NCBI RefSeq assembly: GCF_000499845.2
Contig: NC_023756.2
Coordinates: forward strand, 31,711,660-31,775,659
Source: Phaseolus vulgaris
Taxonomy: Eukaryota; Streptophyta; Magnoliopsida; Fabales; Fabaceae
Direction of reading: 5' to 3'
DNA: 64,000 nucleotides
A model generated the notes under the pieces. That model was not told the DNA's origin and did no database searches. It saw nothing but the letters and a program-made list of their open reading frames with translations. The position numbers and the translations under genes were made by a program. This document shows, piece by piece, positions 22,670 to 33,527 of the stretch (the first letter of the stretch is position 1; every line of letters begins with the position of its first letter).

Positions 22670-23700
22670 TTTGAGGACAAGTTTTTTTTGTTGGGCGGCG
22701 GGCTGGACATCGGAGGGAGCTGGGCCCTTAGGTGGCGATCGACCTTGTGCGGCGGCGATCTCCACCACCGAATTTGGTACTGTCTGAGAGCCCGTCGCCA
22801 ACCCGTGGGTTCGGGCGAGCGCCCTCAATTCCGCGAGTTTGCCTTGGCCCAACATGTTATCTGCATGGAGCAAAAGTGCATGGGTTAGTTCAGAAGAGGA
22901 GAGTCAATGCGCAAGGCAGTATGCAACAGCAATGCAGATAAAAGGTACAGGAAAATAAAACCAAAGTCTTGCGCGTAACGCACAAGACGCCCAGAAACAG
23001 TTAACAGAAGCAGTATCAAAACAAGGGTGCAAATGTTCTAACCTATTCGAATTTCGAGTTGGTCCTCGAAGAATTCGAAGCAGATCAGGGTGGTGGTGAG
23101 GAAGGTGATGTTGGCACTCGCCACACTGTTCCAAAAGAGGCAGAGATCTCTGTCCAACGCACCCATGCTATCAGGACTTCTAGGTCTCCTGAAGCAGCTC
23201 TTGGACTCCTTGTTCCCCTTGTTCACCTAGTACAAGGGGAAACCGTCGAGTAGGGAAGTGTCCTTGTCGTTGGGGCGCACTAGGACGAACTTTCCCTTCC
23301 AGTCTTTATAGGATTGCTGGAAGATGGAGAAGATCGACCTCCCAGCAATCCCATTTAAGCTAACCCACAGGCGGTCTCCTGGGTGCTTGGCTTCGAAGAG
23401 AAACAAAAATACATCTACGGATGCGGGCAACCCCAGATGGTCGCACATCACTTGGAATGCTCGCACAAACGCCCAGCTGTTGGGATGAAGCTGGGCGGCG
23501 GCAATGTTGAGCTCGGTGAGGAGTTCCCTCTCGAAACGGGTAAAGGGAAACTTCAGTTTCACCTTCTTGAATAGCGTTGTGTAGACGAAGCAGAAGGGCC
23601 CGTCATTGCCCGCCTTGTCGTCGGCACAAACGGGCAGATCGGGGGGGCAAGGTAGCACTATCATCTTCTCATTGTGCTCCTTATGAAATGTTTGGTGAGG
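22670..23700 (-). pseudogene. Antisense Tat ORF copy 1, truncated at both ends
   Basis: Exon 1 remains from about 23700 (HQTFHKEHNEKM) to 23043. A TAG at 23226 replaces a Trp codon in FPLYWVNKG. The intron is 23042-22861, with donor AG|GTTAG and acceptor CCATGCAG. Exon 2 starts at 22860 (MLGQGKLAELRALART) and is cut at about 22670 after KKLVLK. The N-terminal third of exon 1 is missing because copy 2 exon 2 has been joined there in the same orientation. Confidence 0.65.
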
Positions 23701-25405
23701 CTTGTTGTGGGTTCTCGCCGCCACCTTCCTTAGCAATATCTTCAGCAGTTGCTTCCTGGCGTGGCGACGCAATCGGGGATTCGGTAATCAGAATTGGAGA
23801 GGCATGAGCAACCTCATCCCCGATTGGAGCATTTTCTGCAGCTGAAGCGTTTGAAGGGGGGCCCCCTCCAACTGACATGTATGGCGTAGAGGCGCTTGGG
23901 GGGTCCTCCAGGAAATTTGGCTCTTGAGCCTCAGCTGCAGGTGGCGCAGTGGCCAGTGGAACCGCTTGGACTGGAGAGGGAGGAGCCTGCGGTGTTGGCG
24001 ATGATGGAGGAGGAGCAGGCGTCGATGGTGGTGTTGAGGTTGGAAGAGGGGGTGGAGCAGGTGGTGAAGAAGGGGCCACCCTCTTCCTCTTCGTAACGAG
24101 GCCATCCTCGGTGACCTCGTCATCCTCTTCTTCCTCCTCATGGATGACTTGAGGGGCCTTTCTTTTGGGTCTCTTAAGGACCAATTTTTTACGTTGGGCG
24201 GGTTCCTTAGGCGGTGATCGCCCGTGGACGATGGCCTTCTCGACCGCCGAGTTGGGCACCGTTTGGGAACCGGTCGCCAACCCGTGGTTTCGGGCGAGCG
24301 CCTTTAGTTCGGCGAGCATGCCTTTGCCCAACATGTTGTCTGCATGAAACGAAAATGCATGGGTTAACTCAAAGAAGGAAAAAGATAAATGTATAAGGTA
24401 GTAAACAGCAGAGCAGATGGTATGTGCAGGAAAGGTAAAACCAAAGTCTTGTGCATAACGCACAAGACGCCCAGAACAGTTCAACAGAAGTAGTATCGAA
24501 GCAACAGTTTGAATGTCCTAACCTATTTGAAATTCTAGCTGATCTTCATAGAACTCGAAGGATATCAAGGTGGTGGTCAGGAATGTTATATTGGCGTCCG
24601 CCACCCTCTTCCAGAAAAGACAGAGGTCTCTGTCCAATGCTCCCATGCTGTCAGGACTTCTGGGCCTCCTGAAGCAGCTCTTGGACTCCTTCTTCCCCTT
24701 GTCCACCCAGTACAAGGGGAAGCCATCAAGAAGGGAGGCGTCCTTGTCGTTCGCACGTACTTGGACGAACTTCCACTTCCAGTCTTTGTACGATTGCTGG
24801 AAGATGGTAAAGATGGACCTCCCAGCAATCGCGTTCAAGCTGACCCACAGGCACTCTCCTGGGTGCTTGGCTTCGAAAAGGAATAAGAACACGTCCACCG
24901 ACGCGGGCAACCCCAGGTGGTCGCACGTTACTTGAAAGGCTCGAACAAACGCCCAGCTGTTGGGGTGAAGCTGGGCGGCAACAATGTTGAGCTCGGTCAG
25001 AAGTTCCCTCTCGAATCGGGTGAAAGGGAACCTGAGCTTGACCTTCTTGAAAAAAGTCGTATAGACAAAGCAGAAGGGCCCGTCGGCGCTTACTTTGTCA
25101 TCAGCACACACAGGCAGATCGGCGGGGCAAGGCAGCACCATCATCTTCTCGTCGTGCTCATTGTGAAACGATTGATGGATCTCGTCCCCCTTAGTCAGCC
25201 GCAAAACTGCTCCCGCAGTGTTCACCGACGACGTTGGCCCAGGGATACAAAGTTTTGGAGTCGCCTGGGCCAGGACAGGTTGGGAAGACGCAGGCCTCTC
25301 AGCCTGCGAAGACGAAGCGCCACGAACTTGTGTTGGGTCGTGTGCTTGTGAAGGAAGGTTTCGTGCTGAAGGAGGAGGGTTCGGGGTAATCTTTGTGCGA
25401 GTCAT
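23701..25405 (-). pseudogene. Antisense Tat ORF copy 2, exon 1 intact, exon 2 truncated
   Basis: Exon 1 is 25405-24523, starting MTRTKITPNPPPSARN, with an internal deletion of about 20 codons after LAQATP compared with the copy at 2364. The intron is 24522-24340 (AG|GTTAGG, TTCATGCAG). Exon 2 begins at 24339 (ADNMLGKGMLAELKALARN), keeps the basic KRPKRKAPQ, acidic EEEEEDDEVTEDG and Pro-rich parts, and stops at about 23701 at GGENPQQASP, before the coiled coil. There it fuses with copy 1. Confidence 0.65.
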
Positions 25406-26006
25406 GATAGCAGCTGCAAAGGAAGAAGAAAGGAAAAATGGTCAGGGGGTTACAAAGGCTGACTCGATCATAGAAGGAAGGTGAAGAACGAACGAATGTA
25501 GGCTCGTTGCGACGATTGACGAAGCCCTAAGTTACGCAGAAGGAGAAATGGAAAAACAACCCACAACATATGCACCAGGCAGTTACAGGATGATGCGAAT
25601 CGGTGAAAATGCAAGAAAAGCCAGCAGATGAAGGAAAGTAGGTACCTTTCGAGGATCAGGAAGACGATAGAGAAAGATGGTGATCTGGAGCGTTGAAGAG
25701 CGTTGAGAGTTTTCGCAGAGAGAAGTTGGAGCGTTCGTGAATGCGAGGGAAAGTGATGAAACAGTGCTGAGTGAAAATGGGTTTAAGGGTTTTTTTTCGA
25801 AATGGTTTAGGAAGCGCAAACGGCAAATGAAGAGAGCAGTTGATGAAGCCACGTGTCGAGCGATGAGTGAAGGGTTTGGTGGAGCGTCAGAGCAGCAGAA
25901 GGTACAACCGCTTGGAATTCTGCGTCAGTGCCACGTAGATCGGTGTTGACGTAGGCTTTTTCAGTCATTTCGCTAGACAAGTCTTCGCTTAAAACTGGGG
26001 GGCTTG
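25406..26006. other. Leader of copy 2 antisense gene, Tat-A 3' UTR and polypurine tract
   Basis: The minus strand holds the leader intron acceptor (TTTGCAG near 25413) and a donor near 25648. The plus strand ends with AAAACTGGGGGG (25991-26002), next to the LTR. No further gene was seen. Confidence 0.55.
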
Positions 26007-26802
26007 TGTACCGCCCTGGTGGTCGGGTGTGATGACGTGGCATCCTGCTACAGTATAAGCGTGTTGACAAGGCGCCAGGTTGGCAGAAGGGAAGGAAGTC
26101 GGGGGGCTCGTGTAGTCGCCAGTTGTTATATTGGCGTGTTCCGATCACCAGCTTACCAGAGTCGGCGATCGCCAGGTTCAAGGATGAAGTCGCCAGATGT
26201 AGATTCAGGCAACCTAGTCATTGGAGATCGCCAGAGCAAGCACATCGCCGAAGATGAAGGAGAAGCAGATTATGAAGGCGGCCGGCGAGACCACAGGGAA
26301 GGTGTATGAAGGCCCCTAACTCGCCAGTTCCAGTAGAGATCGCACTCCCCAGGTTAGCTATGCACTGGGCAGTACCATGCATAAGTAACTTAGCCAAAAT
26401 GAGAGCAGAAGCAGCGCCAAGTCAGGGAGCCTCCAGATGATGGCACGTGTACAGTTGGATGCAAGCCACGTGTCCAAATCTGTAACTGCCAGGAGAGAGA
26501 AAGCCACCAGGTATATAAGAGTTCTTAACGAACTTTCTGAGGTACGCACGTTCAGTTCATACACTTTACGCTTGCGAGTTAGAGCTGACTGTGAGAGAGG
26601 ATTTGCACGGTTCTTGTTCTCTTAGTATTTGGTGATCCCGTCACTGACTTGAGCGTTGGAGTGCGATCGGCCGCAGCGGCACCGTACTGTTTCTGTGCAG
26701 GTTCTTGAGGTAGATCCCGAAGAGGAACGGAGGTGAGAAGCGGTGCGCACGTGGATCCTTTGACGAGGCAGTTTCCATCGTTCCGGTCAACAGGCAGGAT
26801 CA
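26007..26802 (+). repeat. Tat-A LTR (first of a tandem pair)
   Basis: The 796-bp LTR runs TGTACCGCCCTGGTGG to GGCAGGATCA, with TATA box TATATAAG at 26512-26519 and U5 block at about 26645-26690. It serves as 3' LTR for the block on its left, and is followed by a stub of internal DNA and a second LTR. Confidence 0.85.
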
Positions 26803-27296
26803 CAACGTTTGACGAAGCCCTAAGTTACGCGAAAGGAGAAATGGAAAAACAACCCACAACGTATGCACCAGACAGTTACAGGATGATGCGAATCGGTTAA
26901 AATGCAAGAAAAACCAGCAGAAGAAGGAAAGGAGGTACCTTTTGATGATCAGGAAGACGATGAAGGATGCTGGTGATTCAGAATGTTGAAGAACGCTGAG
27001 AGTTTTTTGCAGGAGAAGGTGAGAGCCTTTGAGAATACGAAGAAAAGTGATGGAACAGTAGAGTGAAAATGGGTTTAAGAGTTTTTTCGAAATGGGTTTG
27101 GGAAGCGCAAACGGTAATTGAAGGTAACCGTTGATGAAGCCACGTGTCGAACGATGGGTGAGGGGTTTGGTGGAGCGTCAGAGAAGCAGAAAGTACAACC
27201 GCTTGGAATTCTGCGTCAGTGCCACGTAGACCGGTGTTGACGTGACTCTTTCAGTCTTTTCGCTGCACAAGTCTTCGCTTAAGACTGGGGGGCTTG
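26803..27296 (+). mobile_element. Stub of Tat-A internal 3' region between two LTRs
   Basis: These 494 bp align with 25508-26006 (leader of the antisense gene, 3' UTR, polypurine tract AAGACTGGGGGG at 27281-27292). There is no primer binding site after the left LTR, so almost the whole internal region has been deleted. Confidence 0.65.
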
Positions 27297-28100
27297 TGTA
27301 CCGCCTTGGTAGTCGGAAGTGATGACGTGGCACCAAGCCACAGAGTAGGCGTGTGGACAAGGCGCCAGCGTTGCAGAAGGGAAGGAAGTCGGGGGGTTCG
27401 TGTAATCGCCAGTTATTAAGTTGGCGTGCTCCGATCTTCAGCATGCCAGGCGATCGCCTAGTTGAAGATGAAGTCGCCAGATGGTAAACCCAGGCGACTA
27501 AGTGATTGGAGATCGCCAGAACAAGCACATCGCCGAAGATGAAGGCGGTGCAGATTATGAAGGCGGCCGGCGAGACCACAGGGAAGGTGTACGAGAGCAT
27601 CCTAACTCGCCCGTTCCAGTAAAGATCGCACTCCCAAGTTAGCTATGCACTGGGCAGTACCATGCATAAGTAACTTAGCCAAAAAGAGAGTCAGAAGCAG
27701 CGCCCAAGTCAAGGAGGCTCCAGATGGTGGCACGTGTACGACTGGATGCGAGCCACGTGTCCAGGTCTGTAACTGCCAGGAGAGAGAAAGTGACCAGGTA
27801 TATAAGAGTTCTCAACGAACTTTCTGAGGTACGCGCGTTCAGATTATACTCTTTACGCTTGCGAGTTATAGAGCTTACTGTGAGAGAGAATTTGCACGGT
27901 TCCTGTTCTTAGTTTTCTCTTAGTATTTGGTGATTCGGTCACTGACTTGGGCGTTGGAGTGCGATTGGCCGCAGCGGCACCGCTTTGTTCCTTTGTAGGT
28001 TCTTGAGGTGGATCTCGAAGAAGAACGGAGGTTTGAAGCGGTGCACACATCGATCCTTTGGCGAGGCAGTTTCCAGCGTTCTGGTCAACAGGCAGGATCA
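27297..28100 (+). repeat. Tat-A LTR (second of a tandem pair)
   Basis: The 804-bp LTR runs TGTACCGCCTTGGTAG to GGCAGGATCA, with TATA box TATATAAG at 27799-27806 and U5 block at about 27940-27985. It is diverged from the LTR at 26007, so the pair does not look like a recent insertion. The right flank is a copia-type LTR. Confidence 0.85.
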
Positions 28101-29066
28101 GTTTCAATCTTATAGAGTTTAGAATCAAAACCTTTTTGAAAAAGATTATTTTTTGAAGAAGTGGAAAAACAACTTGTTGTTTTGTCGTTTCAATCGATTG
28201 TTTGACACTTAGAAGTTTTTGAAAAGGGTTTGAAGGTATTTGACTTGGTTGTATTTGTTCTCAAACCAATTCAATCGGTTGTTTCGTGAATTCAACCGAT
28301 TGTTTGTTGAAAATCCATAACAGAATTTTTGTTATGTTTGCAAATCAACTTTAAATGTTTTCTAACTGAATAGGCTCCTGCTTTAAATGTTTTTAACAAC
28401 GTTTGGAGTATTTAAAGAGATTGTTATACTCTCTTAAAGTTTGATAACAGTTTTGAGACATTTGAGAAAGTGTAAATATAGATTTGAGTTTTCAAGATTT
28501 GCATTCAAGCTTTTGGGTTTTCTCAAAGAAGTGGAATAGGATTGTTGAATCTTTTGATTTAATCTTCATCAGGAGTAATCCTTTCTATATCTCTTGTATT
28601 TCTGAATATTAGTGTGTAAGTGCAGAATCAGAGGGTGTTCTAATTTTTGTGGTGTTTGTGTGCCAAAGGAAGTGTATGACTTGAGGTATTCAAGGTTACT
28701 TCTTTGGTGGTGTGTTTGCAATCTGGATTTTGATTGCATAATAGATACTAGTGGTTTTTGGGAATTGTATGTAGCTCTTGGGATAAGAGTGAACCAGTAT
28801 AAATTGCTTGTGTTCTTTTCATTTACTCTGAACTCATTTAATTTCTGCTTTTAAGTTGTTTTTAACTCTACTGATATAAACAACCGGTTGAATCGCAAAA
28901 ACAACCGGTTGATTTTCTTATAATCAACATAAACAGTTTTTGATTGATTGCTTTCTGGATTTCATTATCTGTGATTCTACTTTGAACTTCATTATACCTT
29001 CTAAGTTTGCGAAAATCTTTCATAAACAATTCACCCCCTTCTTGTTTAAGGCCATATATTCCAACA
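28101..29066 (+). repeat. Copia (SIRE-like) LTR, plus orientation, 5' end lost
   Basis: It ends CAATTCACCCCCTTCTTG...TATATTCCAACA at 29066, the terminus typical of this LTR group (compare the complement of 29915-29960). It carries several CAATCGGTTG/CAACCGGTTG motifs, at about 28189, 28271, 28293, 28883 and 28905. The 5' end is replaced by the Tat-A LTR. Right of it is LINE 3' sequence. No ORF is supported. Confidence 0.6.
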
Positions 29067-29914
29067 CCAGGGAGACCACCTAAGGGGACTTGACATCTCA
29101 ATTAGGCTGACACCTCAAGTAACAATAATCATCTGCCATCACATGAAAAAAAAAATATTATTAAAAGAAAAAAAAGAAAGAAAATACAAAAAAAAATAAA
29201 AAATATATATATATGGGGGGCTAGACTAAAACCTATATGTTAACAAAAATGATACATAGGTAAACTATACTTATTCATAAAGATTTCCAAGAACACGACT
29301 AGATGGAAGCCTATTATACCAATGAAATGGATTCTCTATGAATAAATCCTAAATTAGCCAACTTATCAGCATACACATTCCCTTCACAAAAAATATGAGT
29401 AACTCTAAACCTGATTTTCCCATAATAATTAAGACAAGTATTCCATCATATACAAAAAATCCATGAAACATTAGTCCTAGCAGTAAAAACAACACAACAT
29501 TCAAGCCATACATTAGTAAGCCCCATCTTTTGAGCTTCCTCCATAACATGTATAACTCCAAAACACTTAGCAACCCTAGAAGTTTGAATATCAACAAACA
29601 CAGAGAAACCACCAATAAACTCCCTCATACTCGCACAAAAAATAACTCCACAAATAGTAAGACCAGGATATCCCCTAGCAACCACATCATTGTTAATTTT
29701 AACCCTGCCAGGTGAAGGGAACTCCTATCTAACAGGAAGAGGACAAAGAAACTTACTAGTACGAGTATTAATAACAAAAAAGTTAATGACATTGGAATCC
29801 AACATATCATTATTCATTGAAGCTTTAGACGAATTTCCCATGAGACAAGTTAAATCTTTAATTACTGAAATAATTCCTCAAACACTATATCATTCAAATA
29901 GAAAAAGTTATCAC
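29067..29914 (-). pseudogene. LINE (L1-type) RNase H domain and 3' UTR
   Basis: The minus strand carries a non-LTR element RNase H region: NNDVVARGYPGLTICGVIF, FIGGFSVFVD, KCFGVIHVMEEAQKMGL and VYADKLANLGF (about 29720-29330), with frame breaks. The leftmost 250 bp are low-complexity A/T-rich plus a stretch GTGTCAGCCTAATTGAGATG (on the minus strand) that looks like the 3' UTR. The upstream parts of the same LINE are at 43228-43518 and 62127-62560, separated by later insertions. Confidence 0.65.
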
Positions 29915-31027
29915 TGTTAGAAAAGATGGCTTTAAACTAGAGGGGGGGGGGTGAATTGTTTAATGAGGTTTTCACAAACTTTTCCAAGCTAGAATGAATG
30001 TATTTCAGAAATCAAATGATTCAGCAATTCAGTTAGCCAAAACAGCAAGCAAAACTGTAATACTAGAAAAAACAATCGGTTGTTTATACCAGCAAACAAC
30101 AAACAAACTGAATTTAAAGAGTTAGGGATAGAGAGATTGTACACAGATGTTTATACTGGTTCACTCCAATCCAGAGCTACATCCAGTCTTCTCAGAAACC
30201 CTGAGGAAATCCACTAACCAACCACACCTTGATTACTTACACAACCACCAAAAGAATGACCTTGAAAACCTCAAGAAACACACTCTCCTTGGCCAACTCT
30301 AAGATTGCTGATCTTGAACACCTCAAGAACACACAGCCAATCTCAGCAAAACACACAAACAAATTGTTCAACAGTTTACACAGATTACACTTGTTACAGA
30401 TGAATATCTGAAATCAATACAAGTAGAATCTTATTCCAGCACTTTGATCAATCTCTCAGCTCTTAAGAAATCTCAGAAAACTTTGAAAAACTCTTAGTCA
30501 AAAACTTGTTTCAAGATTCTTTTCTCTTAATTGATTCACAAAACAGTTTTTCTGAATTTATACAAAGATATAGTTTGTTATCAAATCTTAACAAACTCTT
30601 AATTGCATTTAAAACTGATTGGTCAAAGCATTTAATGACTGGAGCGTATTCAGTTAAAGCATTTAAAGCTCAGTCAAAGAAAACAGTTTTTCTGTTATGG
30701 TTTTAAATCAAACAATCGATTGTTTCTTCGAATTAATCGGTTGTTTTGTTACTTAACAAAATTCACCATTTAAAAATAGTTTTCAAACTTTCTAAAAAAC
30801 ACCTAAGTGTAAACAATCGGTTGTTTCAACTTAGTTTAAAAAGCATTTTGCTTTGATTAAAGATTGAGATGCTAATTGCTTGCGATTTAATCTAAGGGTG
30901 GATTACAACATGAAACTACCCCAGAACTAAGCTTAAACCAGCACAGCAACACCAAGCAAAGTAGAGGCTTCAACATCCTTCAAAAGATTTGGATTCTTCA
31001 AAACATTGAACACCACTTGGTTCAACA
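29915..31027 (-). repeat. SIRE-like 3' LTR
   Basis: The 1113-bp LTR has plus-strand ends TGTTAGAAAAG and TTGGTTCAACA. It contains copies of the near-palindrome AACAATCGGTTGTTT at about 30069, 30712 and 30811. It is 38 bp shorter than its partner at 42077-43227, mainly because it lacks motif copies. Confidence 0.85.
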
Positions 31028-31183
31028 ATCTCCCCCTATTTGATGAAGACAAATCCCTGATGCTTGTGTTGTACCTGATTAAATCTGAAGCAGTTCCTGC
31101 AAAAGAACTTTGAGCAATACATTCAACTTCTGATATTCTATTAGTATACAGATAAACATTTAAAGCTTAAAACAGTTAATATC
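31028..31183 (-). other. SIRE-like internal 3' end with polypurine tract
   Basis: On the minus strand the tract AAATAGGGGGAGA (31041-31030 region) sits immediately before the 3' LTR. The rest is non-coding and is interrupted at 31183 by the TR-GAG-like insertion. Its continuation is at 36848. Confidence 0.7.
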
Positions 31184-32171
31184 TGATGAGAATAAAAAAG
31201 ATGTTATCAATAGAAAAAATGGACAAGGGACAAATCATTTAAAGTTCTTCTTATTTGTCTTTGCAAAAGATGAGGCCCAAGCCCAAAGCCCAAGAAGGCC
31301 CAAGCCCAAGAAGCCCAAGTCCAAACCATGAGGGGCAAGGCCAAGCATTAAATAAAAGAGCATCATTTGAATGACTCTTGTAGGAGGTGTGGATATTAAA
31401 TAAATAGGTGTGAATGTATTAGAGAGAGTCACTTTGTCCATGTGACTTAGTAGGGGGGTGTAGGTGTAGTTTTTAGGAGGTGTCATAGTAGAAAAAGGTC
31501 ACACCTCCCATGTGACTTGTTTTTTGTGGGAATTTCAAATGAGTTTTATTTGAAATTTCCCACCTATTTTTCAGCACCTCTAGGCTATAAATAAAGGTGC
31601 TTAGCTTGTACAATTCAGATTGGAATTTTATAGTAGAGAGACTATACTCAATTTTGGAGAGAATTTGAGTTTTGAGTCTTCCTCTTCTTTGCCTTATCTT
31701 GTGAGCTATGGTGAGCTTCAAGTGGTGGCACTCCATCACTTATCTTGGTTCAAGGTTCCAAGTGGCGTGAATGGCTTCTTCCAATTCTCAAAATCCAGCA
31801 AGCATCTTATTCTATAAGTGTTCTTCTTCCCTTTTCTTCAATTTTCCATTCGGTAGTTTTGATTCCTAGAGTTTACTTCTTTTTCTACCATTTATTTTTG
31901 TGTTTCCAGCATTGTGTTCTTAATTCTGTTTTGGTTCAGTAGCTATCATTTAAATTCTGTCCAGTTTTAATTCTAGTTCTTCTTTCCTTTTGTTTTGATT
32001 CAATTTGACAATACATGGACTTCAATATGAGTCTTGGTTGGTGCTTAGTTTTGGTGAGTTCTTGAATTTAGAACATTGATCCAATTCTAAAGTAAAGTGC
32101 CTTTCAAATCCAGCTCAAGTTGTTCCTAAGAATGTCAAGAATCATGTGTTCTTGTAGTTACATTCACATCA
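31184..32171 (+). repeat. 5' LTR of the TR-GAG-like element
   Basis: It begins TGATGAGAATAAAAAAG and ends ACATTCACATCA, with TATA box TATAAATAA at 31586-31594. Its first 150 bp correspond to coding sequence in the 3' LTR, but it has no upstream frame here. Confidence 0.88.
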
Positions 32172-33497
32172 TGTGGTATCTAGAGTCTAGGCTTGTTTCT
32201 TGCTTTAATTTTGAGTTGTATTGCACTTTACATTTCAAGAGCTCTTAAATTTAAGTTGTTTACCATTCTGTTTTAGGATTTATTTTGAGTTTTCTTGCTG
32301 TTTTCTTTTGTTACACCATGTGTTTGTGAAAAGGTTTCTAGCACTCATTGTTCATATGAGTATGGCTGCTCTTTTGGAATGGCATTCTCCTTCCTAGAGC
32401 TGACCTTAAGCTTCCTTTCACTTGTGGTTATATCTTGTTATATGTCTTTTAATTTTGTAATCATGTCAAGTTTTGTCTTAGTCATGTTATTCCATAATTG
32501 TCATTACTTCTAGTAGTACTTTTATTGCTTTCATTGTTTCTTGCTTTGGTTTACTTTCTGTTTTTTTTGAGTTTATTGCTTGATCCTTTGTGCATTTTCA
32601 TTTTTAGATTTGAGTTCATGCTTGTATTTTCATTCTATACAAGTTCCTTTACACAATTTCCATTATGTCTTTGTTAGTCATCATACTGTTTTTCATTCCT
32701 AAATAGGCTCCTCTGTTTTCTTACAAACGTGCTACTGTTTTCAATTTCCTGCAATTAATTGGCTGATAGGAAATTTGTGAAAATTTGGATTTACATACTT
32801 CAAAGTGTTACAAAAGCATAGAAAAAAGAATCACTCAAAAATTCCAAGTACACAAAAAATGATAAATAAAATAGGAAAAGTGTACAATACTGCCGAAAAG
32901 AATACGGTAATTGGGCAGCAATTTTGAAAAATTTATTTCTCTCAATTGGCTTACTGTTTTTACCTCATTCCAGTGCCATTTTTGAGTTAAGACATTGAAG
33001 TTTCTGTGGTTAATTTTTCACATTCCAGTTCGCTTTCAATCGGTACAGTTAAATCTGTAAACATAGCACAGTTTGCTTTAAAAAAAAAAACAAAATTCCA
33101 GTAGCTGTTTTCTGTTTTCTTTAATCTACTCTAGCACTTTTCTTTAGGACTCTTTTTGTGTGCCTTCTTTATTCATTGAGTTCCTTATTTTTCTTGATTG
33201 TCTTTCATTCATATTCTTTCTAGTTTGTCATACATTACTCTCTGTTTTTGGTTTAGCTTTTATTGTTTACACCTTTTTCTTGCTTGTCTTTTTGTTCTTC
33301 TTAAAAGTTGTGTGGAGACTTGTTCTTAAGTAAGTTGGTTTGCTGTGACCTATTTCACTTGAAGCTACTCCATTCCACAAGCAAGGCTTGGTTGAGGACA
33401 GAATACTTTCTTGGAGTGGTTTGAGTGCTTTCTTGGGCATTTTCCAGCAACCTATATCTCACTGTTTTTAATTGTTTAACAAGTTTCTTTAACTGTT
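32172..33497 (+). other. Leader of the TR-GAG-like element with primer binding site
   Basis: TGGTATCTAGAGTC at 32174-32187, 2 nt after the LTR, resembles the initiator-Met primer binding site (TGGTATCAGAGC) with small changes. The remaining 1.3 kb is T-rich and contains no supported ORF. A long untranslated leader is also present in the CRM-like element at 57831-59680. Confidence 0.7.
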
Positions 33498-33527
33498 TTG
33501 TTTGCTGTTTTTGTGTATTTTCTGCTC

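Noticed and set aside
29140..29220. A-rich run and TA microsatellite as a LINE poly(A) tail
   Set aside because: The LINE is on the minus strand, so its tail should appear as T on the plus strand. This A-rich run is low-complexity DNA in the 3' UTR.
31235..31739. 83- and 88-codon minus-strand ORFs repeated at 35906-36410
   Set aside because: They are identical only because they lie in the two LTRs of one element. They have no domain and do not recur in relatives.
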